Source: Polyangiaceae bacterium (GTDB lineage: Bacteria > Myxococcota_A > Polyangia > Polyangiales > Polyangiaceae). Taken from it: a stretch of DNA of 64,000 bases. Each line of letters opens with the position of its first letter. Positions within the stretch are counted from its first letter, which is position 1. Both the position numbers and the translations under genes were made by a program. Positions 63,297-64,000 of the stretch are shown here, piece after piece. The notes beneath the pieces are model-generated. The model saw only the letters and a program-made list of their open reading frames with translations. It was not told the DNA's origin and did no database searches. The DNA is taken from assembly GCA_016712345.1 (NCBI GenBank), contig JADJRH010000001.1:3162001-3226000 (forward strand), written 5' to 3'.

Positions 63297-64000
63297 ATGG
63301 CCCAACCGTCGAATGCAGCCAAAGTGGGAATCATGGCCGCCGTATTGGCGGGGGCGCTGATTTTCGCTTATCGCTTCATTTCGAGGGAAACGGGCACCGG
63401 TGGAGGTTATTTCGTTTGGGCCTACGTGCCCGATGCCACCGGCATTGCACCTCATTCACGCGTTTTAATCGGCGGCATTCAAGTCGGCGTGATCGATCGC
63501 ATTTGGCTTGATAAGGGCCAACCGCGCATTGACATAAAAATGAACCCCGAGGTTCTGCTTTATGAAGATGCGGCTATTGGCAAACGCGCAACAAGCCTGA
63601 TCGGTGAATATTTCGTTGTGCTCATTCCAGGCATTGAGGGCAAAAAAAAGCTTGGTTGCCCCAAGATCGACCCGTGCCCGCCTGAAGACGGCCAAATAAA
63701 AAACTATATCGACGAGCCGTCTATTCAATCACTTCAGGGCCAAATCTCAGACATTCTCAAAGACATTAAAAAAGTAACAGAAACGCTCAGCCAAGACACA
63801 AGTCGTCAGGACATCAAAGAGATCCTCGACAACTTGGCCAGCGTTACAAAAGAACTCAACGAAACGGTAAAAGAAAACCGTCAGGCCATTACACAGACCA
63901 TTAACAACGTCAATAACATCACCGGCAACCCCGACATCCCCAAAATCTTAGAAAACGTGCGGGTTGCCACCGATGACGTAAAACGTCTGCTGGCTGAAAA
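63297..64000 (+). CDS. MCE/MlaD-family lipid-transport protein, N-terminal part
   Basis: Starts ATG 63297 with GAGG upstream and runs off the right edge; 234 codons are visible. One N-terminal helix (AAKVGIMAAVLAGALIFAYRF) anchors it in the inner membrane. The MCE domain follows: GGYFVWAYVPDATGIAPHSRV, VLIGGIQVGVIDRIWL, and the strand EYFVVLIPGIEG. A predicted helical or coiled region (ILDNLASVTKELNETVKEN) begins after residue 150. MCE proteins carry lipids between membranes with a YrbE permease and an ATPase, not visible here. Confidence 0.88.
   Translation, partial: MAQPSNAAKVGIMAAVLAGALIFAYRFISRETGTGGGYFVWAYVPDATGIAPHSRVLIGGIQVGVIDRIWLDKGQPRIDIKMNPEVLLYEDAAIGKRATSLIGEYFVVLIPGIEGKKKLGCPKIDPCPPEDGQIKNYIDEPSIQSLQGQISDILKDIKKVTETLSQDTSRQDIKEILDNLASVTKELNETVKENRQAITQTINNVNNITGNPDIPKILENVRVATDDVKRLLAE

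Noticed and set aside
1..64000. tRNA, rRNA, SRP, RNase P, tmRNA genes, CRISPR arrays, transposases or attachment sites
   Set aside because: Scanned the gaps by eye and found no convincing consensus; small RNAs could be missed without a covariance search.

Overview
The window looks like chromosome from a member of the Myxococcota (a delta-proteobacterial lineage, probably Polyangia-like), moderately GC-rich and with frequent GTG and TTG starts. Four things point there: two giant adjacent secreted proteins built from MopE-type CDGxDNDCDG repeats, the first ending in a MYXO-CTERM-like GCSC / membrane segment / Arg cluster; an EF-G of the spdEFG1 type; many Cys-rich lipoproteins, two of them with formylglycine-generating-enzyme-like domains; and FHA-sigma54 and GGDEF-EAL signalling genes. 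There are no rRNA or tRNA genes, CRISPR arrays, insertion sequences or phage genes that I could see.

Layout. 1-3.1 kb: a partial lipoprotein, a duplicated radical-SAM protein, and a small overlapping gene pair resembling a Phd/Doc toxin-antitoxin module whose Fic motif has decayed. 3.2-8.6 kb (minus strand): secA, an FGE-like lipoprotein and a protein with a possible COMM-like domain. 8.9-14.7 kb (plus): spdEFG1, an unusual RecA-like ATPase fused to a SLOG-type Rossmann domain, a CDF metal transporter and a MATE exporter. 15.6-22.2 kb: a translationally coupled DUF58 / BatA-like vWA / VanZ-like / double-vWA operon, with a divergent SDR gene. 22-30.4 kb: PHP hydrolase, lipoprotein, coiled-coil membrane protein, the cysTWA sulfate ABC transporter, and an operon of two acyl-CoA dehydrogenases with a clear promoter and internal operator. 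30.5-34.8 kb: rpmI-rplT-pheS and a sigma-70 family factor closed by a strong bidirectional terminator. 35-45.3 kb: a HupE-type protein and the two MopE-repeat giants. 45.3-53.3 kb: GAF-PAS-GGDEF-EAL, FHA-GAF-sigma54 activator, mutS2, ybaB, recR. 53.4-64 kb: a HELLGHG-motif envelope protein, an SRPBCC protein, a 340-nt highly structured non-coding element, a TPR-SMI1 protein, an ABC-2 permease, hemE with a frameshifted hemY, an EI24/CysZ-like protein, a lipoprotein and the start of an MCE/MlaD gene.

The most unusual signal is not a gene. The 8-bp palindrome GTGTACAC occurs 21 times in 64 kb (about one expected from base composition), in coding and non-coding DNA. Dozens of half-degenerate copies follow GNGTACNC, and three variants are phased exactly 22 bp apart in one intergenic gap. 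This resembles the cyanobacterial HIP1 phenomenon but with a different sequence. Other non-coding structure worth attention: the nested inverted-repeat element at 55.5-55.9 kb, a 49-bp near-perfect palindrome at the cysT start, and two copies of a C6/G6 hairpin repeat.
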